Source: Bacillota bacterium (GTDB taxonomy: Bacteria > Bacillota_I > Bacilli_A > RFN20 > CAG-826). From it: 13,713 bases of DNA. A program made the translations under genes and the position numbers. The notes under the pieces are model-generated. The model was not told the origin of the DNA. It did no database searches and worked only from the letters and a program-made list of their open reading frames with translations. Of the stretch, positions 1 through 7,973 are shown piece by piece. Within the stretch, counting starts at the first letter, position 1, and each line of letters opens with the position of its first letter. The stretch is from assembly GCA_023422095.1 (NCBI GenBank), contig JAEZSD010000013.1, positions 1-13,713 on the forward strand, read 5' to 3'.

Positions 1-1
1 C

Positions 2-1045
2 CTCGCAACAACGCTTGCCCCTATTATTTATACGGTTTTTATGATTATCTTTTGTGAATTTTTTCCAAAAGCTATTGGCAAAAGATTCAATTTCTCATTA
101 GCTTTGCTATTTGCTTATCCTCTCGCTTTTTTCAAATATTTAACATTCCCAATTGTATGGCCAATTTCCAAACTCTTTGCTTTGTTTGGGAAGTTTTTTC
201 AAAAAAAATCCAAAGAAGAAGATATTATTGATGAAGAAGTCTTAGCCGAAATGGTCGACGCTATTGAAGAATATGGCGAATTGGAAAAAGACGAAGCTGA
301 ACTCGTTCGCTCGGCAATAGATTTAAATGATATTGAAGCTTATGAAATTATGACTCCTCGTGTCGATGTCTTTTGTATAGATGTCGATGACGATATTAAC
401 GAGGTTTTAAAAGATGGAGATATTTTTATACACTCTCGAATTCCTGTTTTTCAAGACACAGTTGATAATATCATCGGCATTTTGCCTATCAAATCGATTT
501 TAAAGGCCTATTTAAGAGGTGAAGCTATCGATATTAGAAAACTATGCTACGAACCATTATTTGTTCCTCGTAACCATCAAGTTATGGACTTGTTACGTGA
601 GTTCAAAGCCTCTAAAATTCATATCGCTGTCATCAAAGATGAATATGGTGGCACCGAAGGCATTGTTACCATGGAAGATATCCTCGAAGAGATTGTTGGC
701 GATATTTTTGATGAGACTGACGAAATTGAAGAGGAATATGTTGAACAAGGAAACGGAAAGTTTGTTGTCGACGGAGCGATGAATATTGATGACTTTTTTG
801 ATCTTATCGATTTTGACGAAGAATATGAAACTGAATACTCTACAGTATCTGGATTATGTCAAGATATTTTAGATCGCTTTGCGAAAGTTGGAGATGCGTT
901 TGACTTTTTCCATTATACTTTTATTGTCTTGGAAGCTGATCAATACACCGCTAGAGAAATCATGGTTATTGATAATAATATCAGTGAAAGAGCTAAGGAA
1001 GAGGAAAAAGAAATACCAAATGAAAAAGATCCATCGCTACATTAG
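2..1045 (+). CDS. CNNM/CBS-domain membrane protein (CorC/HlyC-like), 5' end outside window
   Basis: Membrane protein of the CNNM-CBS-CorC_HlyC family; members have been linked to divalent cation (Mg/Co) transport or homeostasis, and the old name hemolysin is misleading. The frame is open from base 2 with no stop, and the residues before the first internal ATG (position 41) continue the typical membrane domain, so the gene starts upstream. Visible order: end of the CNNM transmembrane domain with the family motif (F)CEFFPKAIGK and a hydrophobic stretch, an acidic linker, a tandem CBS pair (MTPRVDVFCID near codon 116, SRIPVFQD, and the strong second-CBS motif DEYGGTEGIVTMEDILEEIVGDI), then the C-terminal CorC/HlyC transporter-associated domain (VDGAMNIDDFFDLI). 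The tail is charged. Its last 26 bases overlap the next gene, so the two are probably co-transcribed. Family assignment is secure; the transported ion is not shown. Confidence 0.92.
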   Translation, partial: LATTLAPIIYTVFMIIFCEFFPKAIGKRFNFSLALLFAYPLAFFKYLTFPIVWPISKLFALFGKFFQKKSKEEDIIDEEVLAEMVDAIEEYGELEKDEAELVRSAIDLNDIEAYEIMTPRVDVFCIDVDDDINEVLKDGDIFIHSRIPVFQDTVDNIIGILPIKSILKAYLRGEAIDIRKLCYEPLFVPRNHQVMDLLREFKASKIHIAVIKDEYGGTEGIVTMEDILEEIVGDIFDETDEIEEEYVEQGNGKFVVDGAMNIDDFFDLIDFDEEYETEYSTVSGLCQDILDRFAKVGDAFDFFHYTFIVLEADQYTAREIMVIDNNISERAKEEEKEIPNEKDPSLH

Positions 1046-1928
1046 AGATAATTTAGCTGATCTCAAAGGAAAAAAAGTTATTGTCACTGGCGCTAATAGT
1101 GGAATTGGTTTTTCTATTTGCGATGTTTTACTTTTTAAAGGTGCCCAGATTGTCATGGCGTGCCGCAATATGCAACGCGCAGAAGAAGCCAAAAATCTTT
1201 TAATACAACGGCATCCCAACGCCCTTATTAATGTTGTGACCTATGATCAATCATCCCTTGCTTCTATAAAATCTTTTGCTCAAATATTACAAAATGAACA
1301 TTATGATTTTTATACATTAATTCTTAATGCTGGAGTTTTCTCTCCAAAGAAAGACTCTACCTTCGAGGATTCTATTCCTTTAACAATTGGAACAAATTAC
1401 CTTGGGCCTTTATATCTACTATCACTTTTACAAGGTTTTCTCTCTACTGTGCAAGAAGAAAAGCGAATCATTTTGCAAGGCTCTCTGGCCTATCATTTTG
1501 TTCATTATAAAAACAAGAATCTTTCCTTGCTTAACGGCAAACAAAGTCTTATGAAACAGTACTTTGTTTCTAAACTTGGAATCGCTCAAACCTTTTCTTT
1601 TTATTCATCCTCCAACATTAATCCTTATGTTAAATATCTGTTGGCGGAACCAGGAATCAGCAACACTCAAATTATAAGAAACTATAAAAAGTGGTTTAAA
1701 ATTATTGCCAATGGATTCTTATCAGTTTTCCTACATAGTAACGTGAAAGCTTCCCTTTCCGCTTGCCATTTAACCTGTCAAATAGTGGCGAATGGTGATT
1801 ATTATCGTCCAAGAGGATTATGGGCGGTTAGTGGCTATCCTCATTTAAGTCATTTTAAGAAAAAACGAGTTGATTATCGACTGATTATCGACGGACTCGA
1901 CATTTTAGGATCTCTCTATGGTAAATGA
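1020..1928 (+). CDS. Short-chain dehydrogenase/reductase (classical SDR, retinol-dehydrogenase-like)
   Basis: NAD(P)H-dependent oxidoreductase of 302 aa with a Rossmann fold. Seen in the sequence: cofactor motif TGANSGIG at residues 23-30, an Arg after the second strand (ACRN) that suggests NADP(H), the NAG motif at 103-105, and catalytic Ser155, Tyr181 and Lys185 (YFVSK). The post-catalytic PG motif appears in LAEPGISNTQ. The start at 1020 places the TGxxxGIG motif about 22 residues in, as is usual; a longer frame back to 879 would only read through the upstream gene in another frame. It overlaps the CNNM gene by 26 bases, and hflX by 11 bases, so expression is probably coupled. Eukaryotic-type retinol dehydrogenases and WWOX-like proteins have a similar motif layout. 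The substrate cannot be told from sequence. Confidence 0.88.
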   Translation: MKKIHRYIRDNLADLKGKKVIVTGANSGIGFSICDVLLFKGAQIVMACRNMQRAEEAKNLLIQRHPNALINVVTYDQSSLASIKSFAQILQNEHYDFYTLILNAGVFSPKKDSTFEDSIPLTIGTNYLGPLYLLSLLQGFLSTVQEEKRIILQGSLAYHFVHYKNKNLSLLNGKQSLMKQYFVSKLGIAQTFSFYSSSNINPYVKYLLAEPGISNTQIIRNYKKWFKIIANGFLSVFLHSNVKASLSACHLTCQIVANGDYYRPRGLWAVSGYPHLSHFKKKRVDYRLIIDGLDILGSLYGK

Positions 1929-3198
1929 AAATAACGCTGCTGTATTTTATATTTCAAAACAAGATACTAATCTCTATTACTTAAGAGAATTTATTAGCTT
2001 AGCTAGAAATGCTGGGTATAAGGTTATTGAGACTTTTCATCAGAATCTCGATAAACCATCTCCTCACACATATTTTGGCCCGGGTAAAATACTCGAAATT
2101 AAACAAATTATCGAAAATAGACTCCAAAACCCAAACGAAAGTCCTTCTATTGATTACGTTTTGGTTAACGATGAGATAACGCCTCTTCAAAAAAAAGTAA
2201 TGGAAGATATATTGGGTTTACCAGTCGTTGATCGAACATCAATTATTTTGGAAATCTTTGACTCAAATGCCAAAAGTAAAGAAGCTAAACTCCAAGTCGA
2301 AATTGCAAAATTAAAATATGCCAGTAATCAATTAGTCAACGCACTCGCTTCCTATTCCCAAGTTACCTCTGGAAAAGGGAAAAACAAGGGAGAAGGAGAG
2401 AAGGCAATTGAGTTAAACAAAAGACAAATTGAAAACAAGATTTTTCTGAAAAAGAAAGAACTCGAAGAGATCAAACTTTCTCGAAGAACATCTCGCAAAA
2501 AAAGAAATGACACACCAATTACGAAAATAGCAGTTGTGGGTTATACTAACTCTGGAAAATCTTCATTGATTAATGGTTTGTTAAACTATCAACATAGTCA
2601 TCCCAGTAAAACAGTTTTTGTCAAAGATGATGTTTTTGCGACATTAGAAACATCCACACGTTTAATAAATTGTTATGGATTCCCAACCTTTTACATTACT
2701 GATACAGTTGGATTCATTTCCAATCTACCTGTTTATTTAATTGATGCATTCCGTTCTACTCTGGAAGAAATTTGTGAGGCTGATTTAATTGTTGAAGTCA
2801 TTGATTTCTCTGATTCATATTACAAAGAGCATATTAAAACCACGGAAGATGTTTTGTCTCAATTAGGCGTTGAAAATGTTCCCATTATTTTCTTATTTAA
2901 CAAATACGATCAGGTTTCTAATACCCCTAGTGAATTGCCTAAAAACAATGAACTTTACACTTGTTTGTTACCCGACGAGAACAACATTCAGGAAATATTG
3001 ACATTTTTCTCTTCAAACATCGCTAAAGAATGGAAGCATAAGCATGTTGTTTTTCCATTTGAAAAAGATTTCTATCGTTTTATGGCCGATAACTATGTAA
3101 AGTCTTATAAACAAAAAGAAGACGGATATCATTGTTCCGTCTACTTCAATCCTTTAACCATTTATAAATACGATTATTTATTTAAACCACGCGATTGA
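1918..3198 (+). CDS. hflX: Ribosome-associated GTPase HflX
   Basis: HflX is a GTPase that binds the 50S subunit and splits or rescues stalled ribosomes, notably under stress. This 426-aa protein has the N-terminal HflX domain (PSPHTYFGPGKILEI around residues 48-62, and VNDEITPLQ), a charged coiled-coil linker containing GEGEKAIELNKRQIE, and the G domain: G1 GYTNSGKSS at 208-216, G3 DTVGFISNLP from 262, G4 NKYD at 328-331. A short C-terminal domain follows. The linker motif, usually GPGETQLExDRR, has diverged here to GEGEKAIELNKR. The gene begins inside the end of the SDR gene (11-base overlap). Its last 25 bases overlap the minus-strand kinase gene. It ends with TGA after the sequence FKPRD. 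Confidence 0.96.
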   Translation: MVNENNAAVFYISKQDTNLYYLREFISLARNAGYKVIETFHQNLDKPSPHTYFGPGKILEIKQIIENRLQNPNESPSIDYVLVNDEITPLQKKVMEDILGLPVVDRTSIILEIFDSNAKSKEAKLQVEIAKLKYASNQLVNALASYSQVTSGKGKNKGEGEKAIELNKRQIENKIFLKKKELEEIKLSRRTSRKKRNDTPITKIAVVGYTNSGKSSLINGLLNYQHSHPSKTVFVKDDVFATLETSTRLINCYGFPTFYITDTVGFISNLPVYLIDAFRSTLEEICEADLIVEVIDFSDSYYKEHIKTTEDVLSQLGVENVPIIFLFNKYDQVSNTPSELPKNNELYTCLLPDENNIQEILTFFSSNIAKEWKHKHVVFPFEKDFYRFMADNYVKSYKQKEDGYHCSVYFNPLTIYKYDYLFKPRD

Positions 3199-3725
3199 AT
3201 TACTTGGTCGTAAATTCTTTTTATCTCGTCAGCGACCTGCTCAACTGTTTGAGTCTCAGAATTGATGTGAAAATCAACTTCTGGGATATTTTTTTCCGCA
3301 AAAGCGGTTTGATCGTGAAGCAATCTCTTTTTGGCAATATCATCAGGATCGCCTCTTTCAATCATCCTCTTATATCTAGTTGACTCGGTCGAATCAAGGA
3401 AGAATGTGACAATTGATGAATCGTTTAATGCAATATAAGCGCGAAGACCTGCCGGGTCAATAACGATGCATCGACCTGGAGCGATTTGATCTTTGGTTGA
3501 ACCATAGAAATTGCCATTATAAATTGTATGTTCTACAAAGCGATCATCGCGAAGCATTTGTTCAAAGCTCGATTTATCAACGAAAAAATAATCGCGGCCG
3601 TTCACTTCCCCTGCTCTCATATATCGAGTGGTAGTAGTGATCATTTTCGTAATGCCGTATTTTTTCGCTAATGTTTTGGCGACTTCTGTCTTACCGCTTG
3701 CGCTCGCACCTGCTAAAACAATCAT
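3174..3725 (-). CDS. gmk: Guanylate-kinase-like P-loop nucleotide kinase
   Basis: Probable guanylate kinase (GMP + ATP to GDP + ADP), cytosolic, 183 aa, a little shorter than typical Gmk at about 200. Motifs seen: P-loop GASASGKT at residues 6-13, then TTTTRYMRAGEVNGRDYFFV, which matches the Gmk GMP-binding block (TTRxxRxGExxGxDYxFV), GNFYGST at 71-77, a (V)IDPAG strand near 89-93, and a lid-like region MIERGDPDDIAKKRL. The P-loop lacks the usual GxSGxGKGT form, so it may be a diverged paralogue rather than the essential enzyme. The start is fixed because the first beta strand (MIVLAG) begins at Met1. No Shine-Dalgarno lies upstream, and a TATAAT is only 6 bases before the ATG, suggesting a leaderless or near-leaderless mRNA. 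Divergent from the pilus operon and convergent with hflX. Confidence 0.78.
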   Translation of the reverse strand: MIVLAGASASGKTEVAKTLAKKYGITKMITTTTRYMRAGEVNGRDYFFVDKSSFEQMLRDDRFVEHTIYNGNFYGSTKDQIAPGRCIVIDPAGLRAYIALNDSSIVTFFLDSTESTRYKRMIERGDPDDIAKKRLLHDQTAFAEKNIPEVDFHINSETQTVEQVADEIKRIYDQVIQSRGLNK

Positions 3726-3731
3726 GAAATT

Positions 3732-3763
3732 ATTATATAAGTTTGATTTATTAAAAACAGCAA
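3732..3763 (-). promoter_or_regulatory. Putative promoter of the guanylate-kinase-like gene
   Basis: On the minus strand, TATAAT occupies 3737-3732, overlapping TATATA at 3739-3734. TTGCTG lies at 3763-3758, giving an 18-base spacer to TATATA (20 to TATAAT). The ATG begins at 3725, so transcription would start at or within a few bases of the start codon, which agrees with the missing ribosome site. Inferred from hexamer matches only. Confidence 0.4.
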
Positions 3764-3793
3764 AAAGCGATAAACAAGAATATTTCTTTTAAT

Positions 3794-3822
3794 TTCCAAC
3801 TTTTTCCTCATGTTGGGATAAC
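3794..3822 (+). promoter_or_regulatory. Putative weak promoter and overlapping dyad of the Tad-like operon
   Basis: A weak extended -10 promoter can be drawn: TTCCAA (3794-3799), a 17-base spacer ending in TGG, then GATAAC (3817-3822). The inverted repeat CCAAC (3796-3800) / GTTGG (3812-3816), with an 11-base centre, lies across the spacer, where a repressor could bind. A clear ribosome site AGGAG (3833-3837) follows before the ATG at 3843. The promoter score is poor (3 of 6 in the -35), so the operon may need an activator or start elsewhere. Confidence 0.3.
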
Positions 3823-3842
3823 AAAGTTAAATAGGAGAACAC

Positions 3843-4175
3843 ATGAAACAATCGCCCCACGCTTCTTTTAAAACGCTTGCTTTTGAAGTCGAAAAGATAG
3901 CCCGTATGTATTTTTCGAGCAAGAAACAAATAAGGGAAAATCAAATCTATTCCTTTTCTTCCGGAAACCAAGAAACTAGTAACCCTTTTTACCTTCTCGT
4001 TTCAAAAGTTGAACATGCATTTGAAGAGCTCGATAATGTTGAAAAAGTTTTTATTAATAACGATTTTTTCCACGAATGCTATCCCTTTTGGTGGGAAACC
4101 ATCTATCCTAAATGCACTTATTATCGATACAAAAGAAAAGCGATGATTCATTTCCTAAAAGCCTATGAAACATAA
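3843..4175 (+). CDS. Hypothetical 110-aa soluble protein, first gene of the Tad-like operon
   Basis: Function not recognised. It has no signal peptide or membrane helix. It is rich in aromatic and charged residues, with the N-terminal half predicted helical (EVEKIARMYFSSKKQIREN) and a distinctive C-terminal block: VFINNDFF, then PFWWETIYPK and TYYRYKRKAMIHFL. That block has the look of a helix-turn-helix, similar in feel to the small Mollicutes MG284/MPN403-type proteins; this is from memory and weakly held. The start has a good AGGAG site 5 bases before ATG. The end overlaps the next gene by 11 bases, tying it to the pilus operon. Possible roles are an operon regulator or a cytosolic assembly factor; neither is shown. 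Confidence 0.75.
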   Translation: MKQSPHASFKTLAFEVEKIARMYFSSKKQIRENQIYSFSSGNQETSNPFYLLVSKVEHAFEELDNVEKVFINNDFFHECYPFWWETIYPKCTYYRYKRKAMIHFLKAYET

Positions 4176-5157
4176 ATATTTTTGGTTCGTTGTATTACTC
4201 TTTCTTTTAATGCCACTCACTCTATCTGCAGGGCCGATAAGCAAATACCAATTTTCTTCGCCAATTTACGGGCCTTTTAAAAAGCACGCAGATAATCCGA
4301 CCTTGCGTATTAATATCAGCAGTTCATCTCTAATAGAACAAGATGTCTACTTTCTTTTTAAAATAATGGATGATACCAATGCTGTTGTCGCTCAATCTAA
4401 AAGCACCAATGCGGTGATATCCAAATTTCAAAATGGTGAAGTTAACATCAATTTACTTACTCAAGCTTATTTAGAAGACAATGGAATGAATATTTTCTTT
4501 TACTTAATTGATTCTAGTAACTCAAAAACTTTACTTTCATCCAGTTTTCAAGTGTTTCCGATCAAGAGTAACACCTATAATCCAATCGAATATTCTCAAA
4601 GCCATATTTTTGAATATTCAACCAGTTTTGAATTCGCTAACAGCGGAGTGATTACTTATCAAGAAAAATATATCTTTAATGATTTTTTTGATTATTTCTT
4701 AATTGATACATACTATCGATTACTTATCAATCAGTACTATTTTTCCTATCAGTTTTTTAATGATTTAACTTATCGGAAGGCCTATTTAATTTTGCCTGAA
4801 TCATTCAATGAATTTTGTTATATAGAAACTAATGATAATGGTCAAATAGTTGTTCCCTTATTTTTGATAAAAGAGGATGAAAAATACTCGCTTTCTTTTC
4901 CCTCGACGATGTATGTAAATCCAAGCACCCTTGAGATGTCCATAACAAAGGTATCTGGTTTTTTCATCACCTCCTATTTTTATTTGCCAATTAACCATTT
5001 AAATGATTTAAGCGAGTCATATTTTTCTTTTGTTATTGAAGGACTTGGTTATAGTCAGTCGAACTTTGTTTGGACAGCCTCTTTTCTCGTTTATCAAGGA
5101 TTAATTGGACCTTGTGACAATAGTAATTACTGCGTCATAGGAGGGATTGTTTTATGA
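4165..5157 (+). CDS. Secreted 330-aa protein of the Tad-like operon
   Basis: Function not recognised. Residues 1-22 form a clear signal peptide: MKHK, a hydrophobic core (FWFVVLLFLLMPLTL), then SAG as a probable signal peptidase I site. There is no lipobox. The rest is Ser/Asn/Tyr/Phe-rich and looks beta-rich with no further membrane helix, consistent with an extracellular domain protein. Cysteines are few: one near residue 218 and a pair C317/C323 (CDNSNYC) near the C-terminus. The start lies inside the end of the preceding gene (11-base overlap) with no strong ribosome site, so translational coupling is likely. The stop overlaps the next start as ATGA. From position it may be a tip adhesin, a TadG-like surface component or a periplasm-like chaperone; all are inference. 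Confidence 0.8.
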   Translation: MKHKYFWFVVLLFLLMPLTLSAGPISKYQFSSPIYGPFKKHADNPTLRINISSSSLIEQDVYFLFKIMDDTNAVVAQSKSTNAVISKFQNGEVNINLLTQAYLEDNGMNIFFYLIDSSNSKTLLSSSFQVFPIKSNTYNPIEYSQSHIFEYSTSFEFANSGVITYQEKYIFNDFFDYFLIDTYYRLLINQYYFSYQFFNDLTYRKAYLILPESFNEFCYIETNDNGQIVVPLFLIKEDEKYSLSFPSTMYVNPSTLEMSITKVSGFFITSYFYLPINHLNDLSESYFSFVIEGLGYSQSNFVWTASFLVYQGLIGPCDNSNYCVIGGIVL

Positions 5158-5552
5158 TTGTAGCTTTCCTTTCTCTTCTTGCAGTTATACTAAGTTTCCA
5201 ATTGTTCACCATTACCACAAATCTCACCGCTATTAATAGGATTGTAATCACAACTCCTTTGGCTTTGTTTGAAACTGCAATTCCGTTAATTAACAATGAA
5301 GAAAATGCTCCTTTATATTTTGATAAACGGACTTTAGAAGATAATATAGACGTTTATTACTCTAAAACTTTAGATAAATACACGAAAACTGTGGTGTTAG
5401 ATTTCTACTATTATCACCAAGAAGATGACTCATATTGTATTGACGACAAATGCAATGCGGTGGAAGTAGACATTTCAGCCACGATTACTTTTAATTTTAT
5501 TTACCACCGCACCATGTTTTATGAGATAAAGGAAACCTCCTATGGACATTAA
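5154..5552 (+). CDS. TadE-like pseudopilin / minor pilin candidate (132 aa)
   Basis: A hydrophobic N-terminal segment starts at residue 1 (MIVAFLSLLAVILSFQLFTI) and is followed by a polar domain of about 105 residues. This is the architecture of class III pseudopilins such as TadE/TadF, though no Pfam-level motif can be confirmed by eye. There is no charged leader before the hydrophobic stretch. C95 and C100 (CIDDKC) form a close pair that could make a disulfide outside the cell. An exceptionally good ribosome site, AGGAGG, stands 9 bases before the ATG, and the start overlaps the previous stop (ATGA). The end overlaps tadA by 11 bases. Placement directly before the ATPase supports a structural role in the pilus. 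Alternative: an unrelated single-span membrane protein. Confidence 0.8.
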   Translation: MIVAFLSLLAVILSFQLFTITTNLTAINRIVITTPLALFETAIPLINNEENAPLYFDKRTLEDNIDVYYSKTLDKYTKTVVLDFYYYHQEDDSYCIDDKCNAVEVDISATITFNFIYHRTMFYEIKETSYGH

Positions 5553-6609
5553 TAAAGCAATAACCTTTATTGAATCTTCCTTTCTGTCACCTTTGATGAA
5601 AGATAGTGATATCACGGACATTTCTTTTAATGGAGATAATATTTATTATCTCCATAATCTTTATGGAAGAAAGCTAGCAGATATAAAAAGTGATGAAGTT
5701 GAGATAAAAGATTTTATCCGTCAGGTCGCAAACCTAACAGATAAGCAATTTTCATATCAGGTTCCTATCCTCGATGTTTCAGTTGGTAAATTTCGTCTCA
5801 ATGCTGTTCATCAATCGATCGGAAGGATTGGAAAAGAGACTTCTTTGACCTTTTCAATAAGAATTGCCTCATCATTACCAAGAATAACCGATGAAAATAA
5901 TTTTTTGACTGATGAATTGATCGCCCTTTTTGATGTGCTCATTAAATCAGGAATGTCAATTGTCATTGGCGGGTTAACCGGTAGTGGTAAAACTGAATTT
6001 CAAAAGTATTTATTAAGAAAAATACCAGAAAACAAGCGCATTATCCTCATCGATAATGTCTTGGAATTAGAACAAGTTCGCGAACAAGCAAAGCTAGATT
6101 TAAACACTTGGCAGGTCGATGATAGAAATAATAATTCATCAATCCAGGAATTAGTGAAAAACGCTTTAAGGAGTAATCCCGATTGGTTAATTGTTGGAGA
6201 GGCTAGAGGTCCAGAAATGATTGAAGTTTTGAACTCTGCCATGACAGGACATCCAATTATTACAACCATCCATTCAATTGATGCTTTAAGCATGCCTTCT
6301 CGAATGGTAAGAATGGTTTTGATGAATGACAAAAAGATGAGTTATGAGGACACGATGAAAGACATCTTATATCATTTTCGTTTCTTTGTTTATCTTGCCA
6401 AAGAAAGTGATGAAAAGGGAAAGATTAATAGGCGAGTCCTAAGTCTATATTACATCAATGAAAAAGGAGAGACTAATTACCTATACCAATGGGATAAAAA
6501 AGAGCATAATTTCCAAAAAATTGGTCAAATCACGGCTAAAATGCTAAATTTTGATGAATCCGACCAGCTTTTCATTAAAACATTTATTAAGGAAAAAAAT
6601 CATGAATAA
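5542..6609 (+). CDS. tadA: Tad/CpaF-type secretion ATPase (TadA family)
   Basis: Hexameric cytoplasmic ATPase of the VirB11/PilB superfamily that powers pilus assembly or secretion. 355 aa, shorter than many CpaF/TadA proteins (over 400) because the N-terminal extension is reduced. Seen: N-terminal domain with DITDISFNGDNIYY, an arginine-containing stretch (KFRLNAVH, LTFSIRIA), Walker A GGLTGSGKT at residues 143-151, an Asp-box region (IILIDNVLELE), Walker B with catalytic Glu in DWLIVGEARGPE at 214-225, and the His box TGHPIITTIHS at 235-245. TIHS together with GEARGPE is typical of the TadA branch rather than PilT or GspE, and no tetracysteine zinc motif is present. Start preceded by AAAGGA. 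Overlaps both neighbours, so translation is probably coupled. Confidence 0.93.
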   Translation: MDINKAITFIESSFLSPLMKDSDITDISFNGDNIYYLHNLYGRKLADIKSDEVEIKDFIRQVANLTDKQFSYQVPILDVSVGKFRLNAVHQSIGRIGKETSLTFSIRIASSLPRITDENNFLTDELIALFDVLIKSGMSIVIGGLTGSGKTEFQKYLLRKIPENKRIILIDNVLELEQVREQAKLDLNTWQVDDRNNNSSIQELVKNALRSNPDWLIVGEARGPEMIEVLNSAMTGHPIITTIHSIDALSMPSRMVRMVLMNDKKMSYEDTMKDILYHFRFFVYLAKESDEKGKINRRVLSLYYINEKGETNYLYQWDKKEHNFQKIGQITAKMLNFDESDQLFIKTFIKEKNHE

Positions 6610-7312
6610 GAGTTTTTTGATTGGATCAATTCTAAGTATAATTTTTGCTTTTATTTGCTACTTTGCAACAGAGAACATTTTCGTTTCTGTTGCTGTTTTT
6701 GGACTGACGCTTCTCTTCTTTGGCCTAATAATACAAAGAAGATTCAACAAATATTTTAAGATGATAAAAAGATTCCATAATTGTTACTACTTCATTAACA
6801 ATTTTATCGTCTCGTTAAGCGTTAAGGAATCAATCAGTGGAGCTTTTCTATCAGCCAGTGAGTCGCTTGGACAAGATTTTAAAGAAGAACAGGAAGGAAT
6901 CCAAGATTTAACCGAAAACGAGAAAATACTCTATCTGAAAAGATTTTTCCCCTTTCATCTTTATTCTCTTTTTACTGACATTATTGTCCTTTGGTGCGAA
7001 CAAGGCGGAGATATCCTTGCCATGTCAAATTACCTATGTAATGAATGTCGAGAAACCGAAGAATACATAATTTTCTGTCAAAGTGAAAACCGAAAGATAG
7101 TGGTGGAGTTCTCTTTGCTTTGGGCGTTCTCTCTGCTCATCTTGTCGATTCTTCGTCTTGTTTTAGCTGATTTTTATCATTCAATTACTCAACAAGCATT
7201 TTATCCTTACGCTGTTTTGGGTATTTTTATAATTTTACTTTTATCAGTTGAGTTGCTGACTAAGAGAATGACCAAGATTGATATAAGAGGTTGGAATTAT
7301 GGTGAGAAATAA
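6602..7312 (+). CDS. tadB: TadB-like inner-membrane platform protein (T2SSF-type)
   Basis: Membrane protein of 236 aa that would form the platform moved by the TadA ATPase. Predicted helices: about residues 5-22 and 26-45, a cytoplasmic part with charged helices (about 46-165), then about 167-190 and 203-222. This two-plus-two layout around a cytosolic helical domain is the TadB/TadC pattern. Sequence identity to known TadB is not obvious by eye; the call rests on topology, size and position after tadA. The start at 6602 is chosen over 6551 because AAGG(AAAAAAATC) precedes it and the upstream extension would only overlap tadA. It overlaps tadA by 8 bases and the next gene by 14. It has several cysteines (WCEQGG, LCNEC), which is odd for this family. 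Confidence 0.82.
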   Translation: MNKSFLIGSILSIIFAFICYFATENIFVSVAVFGLTLLFFGLIIQRRFNKYFKMIKRFHNCYYFINNFIVSLSVKESISGAFLSASESLGQDFKEEQEGIQDLTENEKILYLKRFFPFHLYSLFTDIIVLWCEQGGDILAMSNYLCNECRETEEYIIFCQSENRKIVVEFSLLWAFSLLILSILRLVLADFYHSITQQAFYPYAVLGIFIILLLSVELLTKRMTKIDIRGWNYGEK

Positions 7313-7973
7313 GTGGCGAGAGAAAATTGAGGAGTTAGGTTATTCATACCGTAAAGAAGTATTAAAAATTGTTACGGCAAATCTTTTAATGTTTATTTCT
7401 TGTGGTTTAATTACTTATTTCCTCAAGGAGCTACTAATTATTGCTTTTAGTGTTCTTGCAATCGCTTTTGTTAATTATTATCTTATTTCCTTTTATTCCA
7501 ACAAGAAAATCCAATTGGAAAAGGGCCATAGCGAGGAGCTTATTTCACTTTTGTCCTATTTTCAAACTTTTATTACTAATAACAATACTGTCTATCAGTC
7601 CTTTCAAAAATTAGGAGACTTTTCTTCTCCTTGGATGAAAGAAAAAATCGTTTTATTTCTCGCCAACATTGATATCGATAAAAGCGTCAAACCATTTATG
7701 ATTTTTGCTTTAAACTTTACCAACAACATCATTAAAAATTTGATGTTATCCATCTATCAAATGGTCGACCAAGGTCAAAACTCTTTGCAGCTTTCTCAAT
7801 TCACTGTTCTCTTCCAAAGCATTGCAAACAATTACAACATAGAAATGAAAGTAAAAAAGCAAAAGTCTTTGTCGCAAATGACAGCCTTTCCGTTGTTTGG
7901 AGCAGGAGGGATTGTAATGGTTCTATCTTTTAGCATTATTTCGGTCGTGGGGGATATGGTAAATGTCTTATAA
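7299..7973 (+). CDS. tadC: TadC-like inner-membrane platform protein (T2SSF-type)
   Basis: Second platform protein, 224 aa. Residues about 21-41 and 45-66 form two adjacent helices, a cytosolic helical domain follows (SEELISLLSYFQTFITNNNTVYQSFQKLG is the familiar T2SSF-like pattern of an N-rich turn followed by a helix), and one long C-terminal hydrophobic segment is visible near 196-220. A fourth helix is not clear, so topology may differ from TadB. In Tad systems TadB and TadC are adjacent and likely act as a pair. The gene starts inside the preceding gene with AGAGG upstream of the ATG, and its end overlaps the next gene by 11 bases. The call depends on context and topology more than on motif identity. 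Confidence 0.82.
   Translation: MVRNKWREKIEELGYSYRKEVLKIVTANLLMFISCGLITYFLKELLIIAFSVLAIAFVNYYLISFYSNKKIQLEKGHSEELISLLSYFQTFITNNNTVYQSFQKLGDFSSPWMKEKIVLFLANIDIDKSVKPFMIFALNFTNNIIKNLMLSIYQMVDQGQNSLQLSQFTVLFQSIANNYNIEMKVKKQKSLSQMTAFPLFGAGGIVMVLSFSIISVVGDMVNVL

Noticed and set aside
879..1019. Upstream extension of the SDR gene to 879
   Set aside because: It runs in another frame of the CNNM gene; the fold begins properly from the ATG at 1020.
6000..6332. Minus-strand open frame inside tadA
   Set aside because: Antisense shadow of a gene with complete motifs; no ribosome site or recognisable protein.
6551..6601. Upstream start of the TadB-like gene
   Set aside because: It lies within tadA and has no ribosome site; AAGG precedes 6602.
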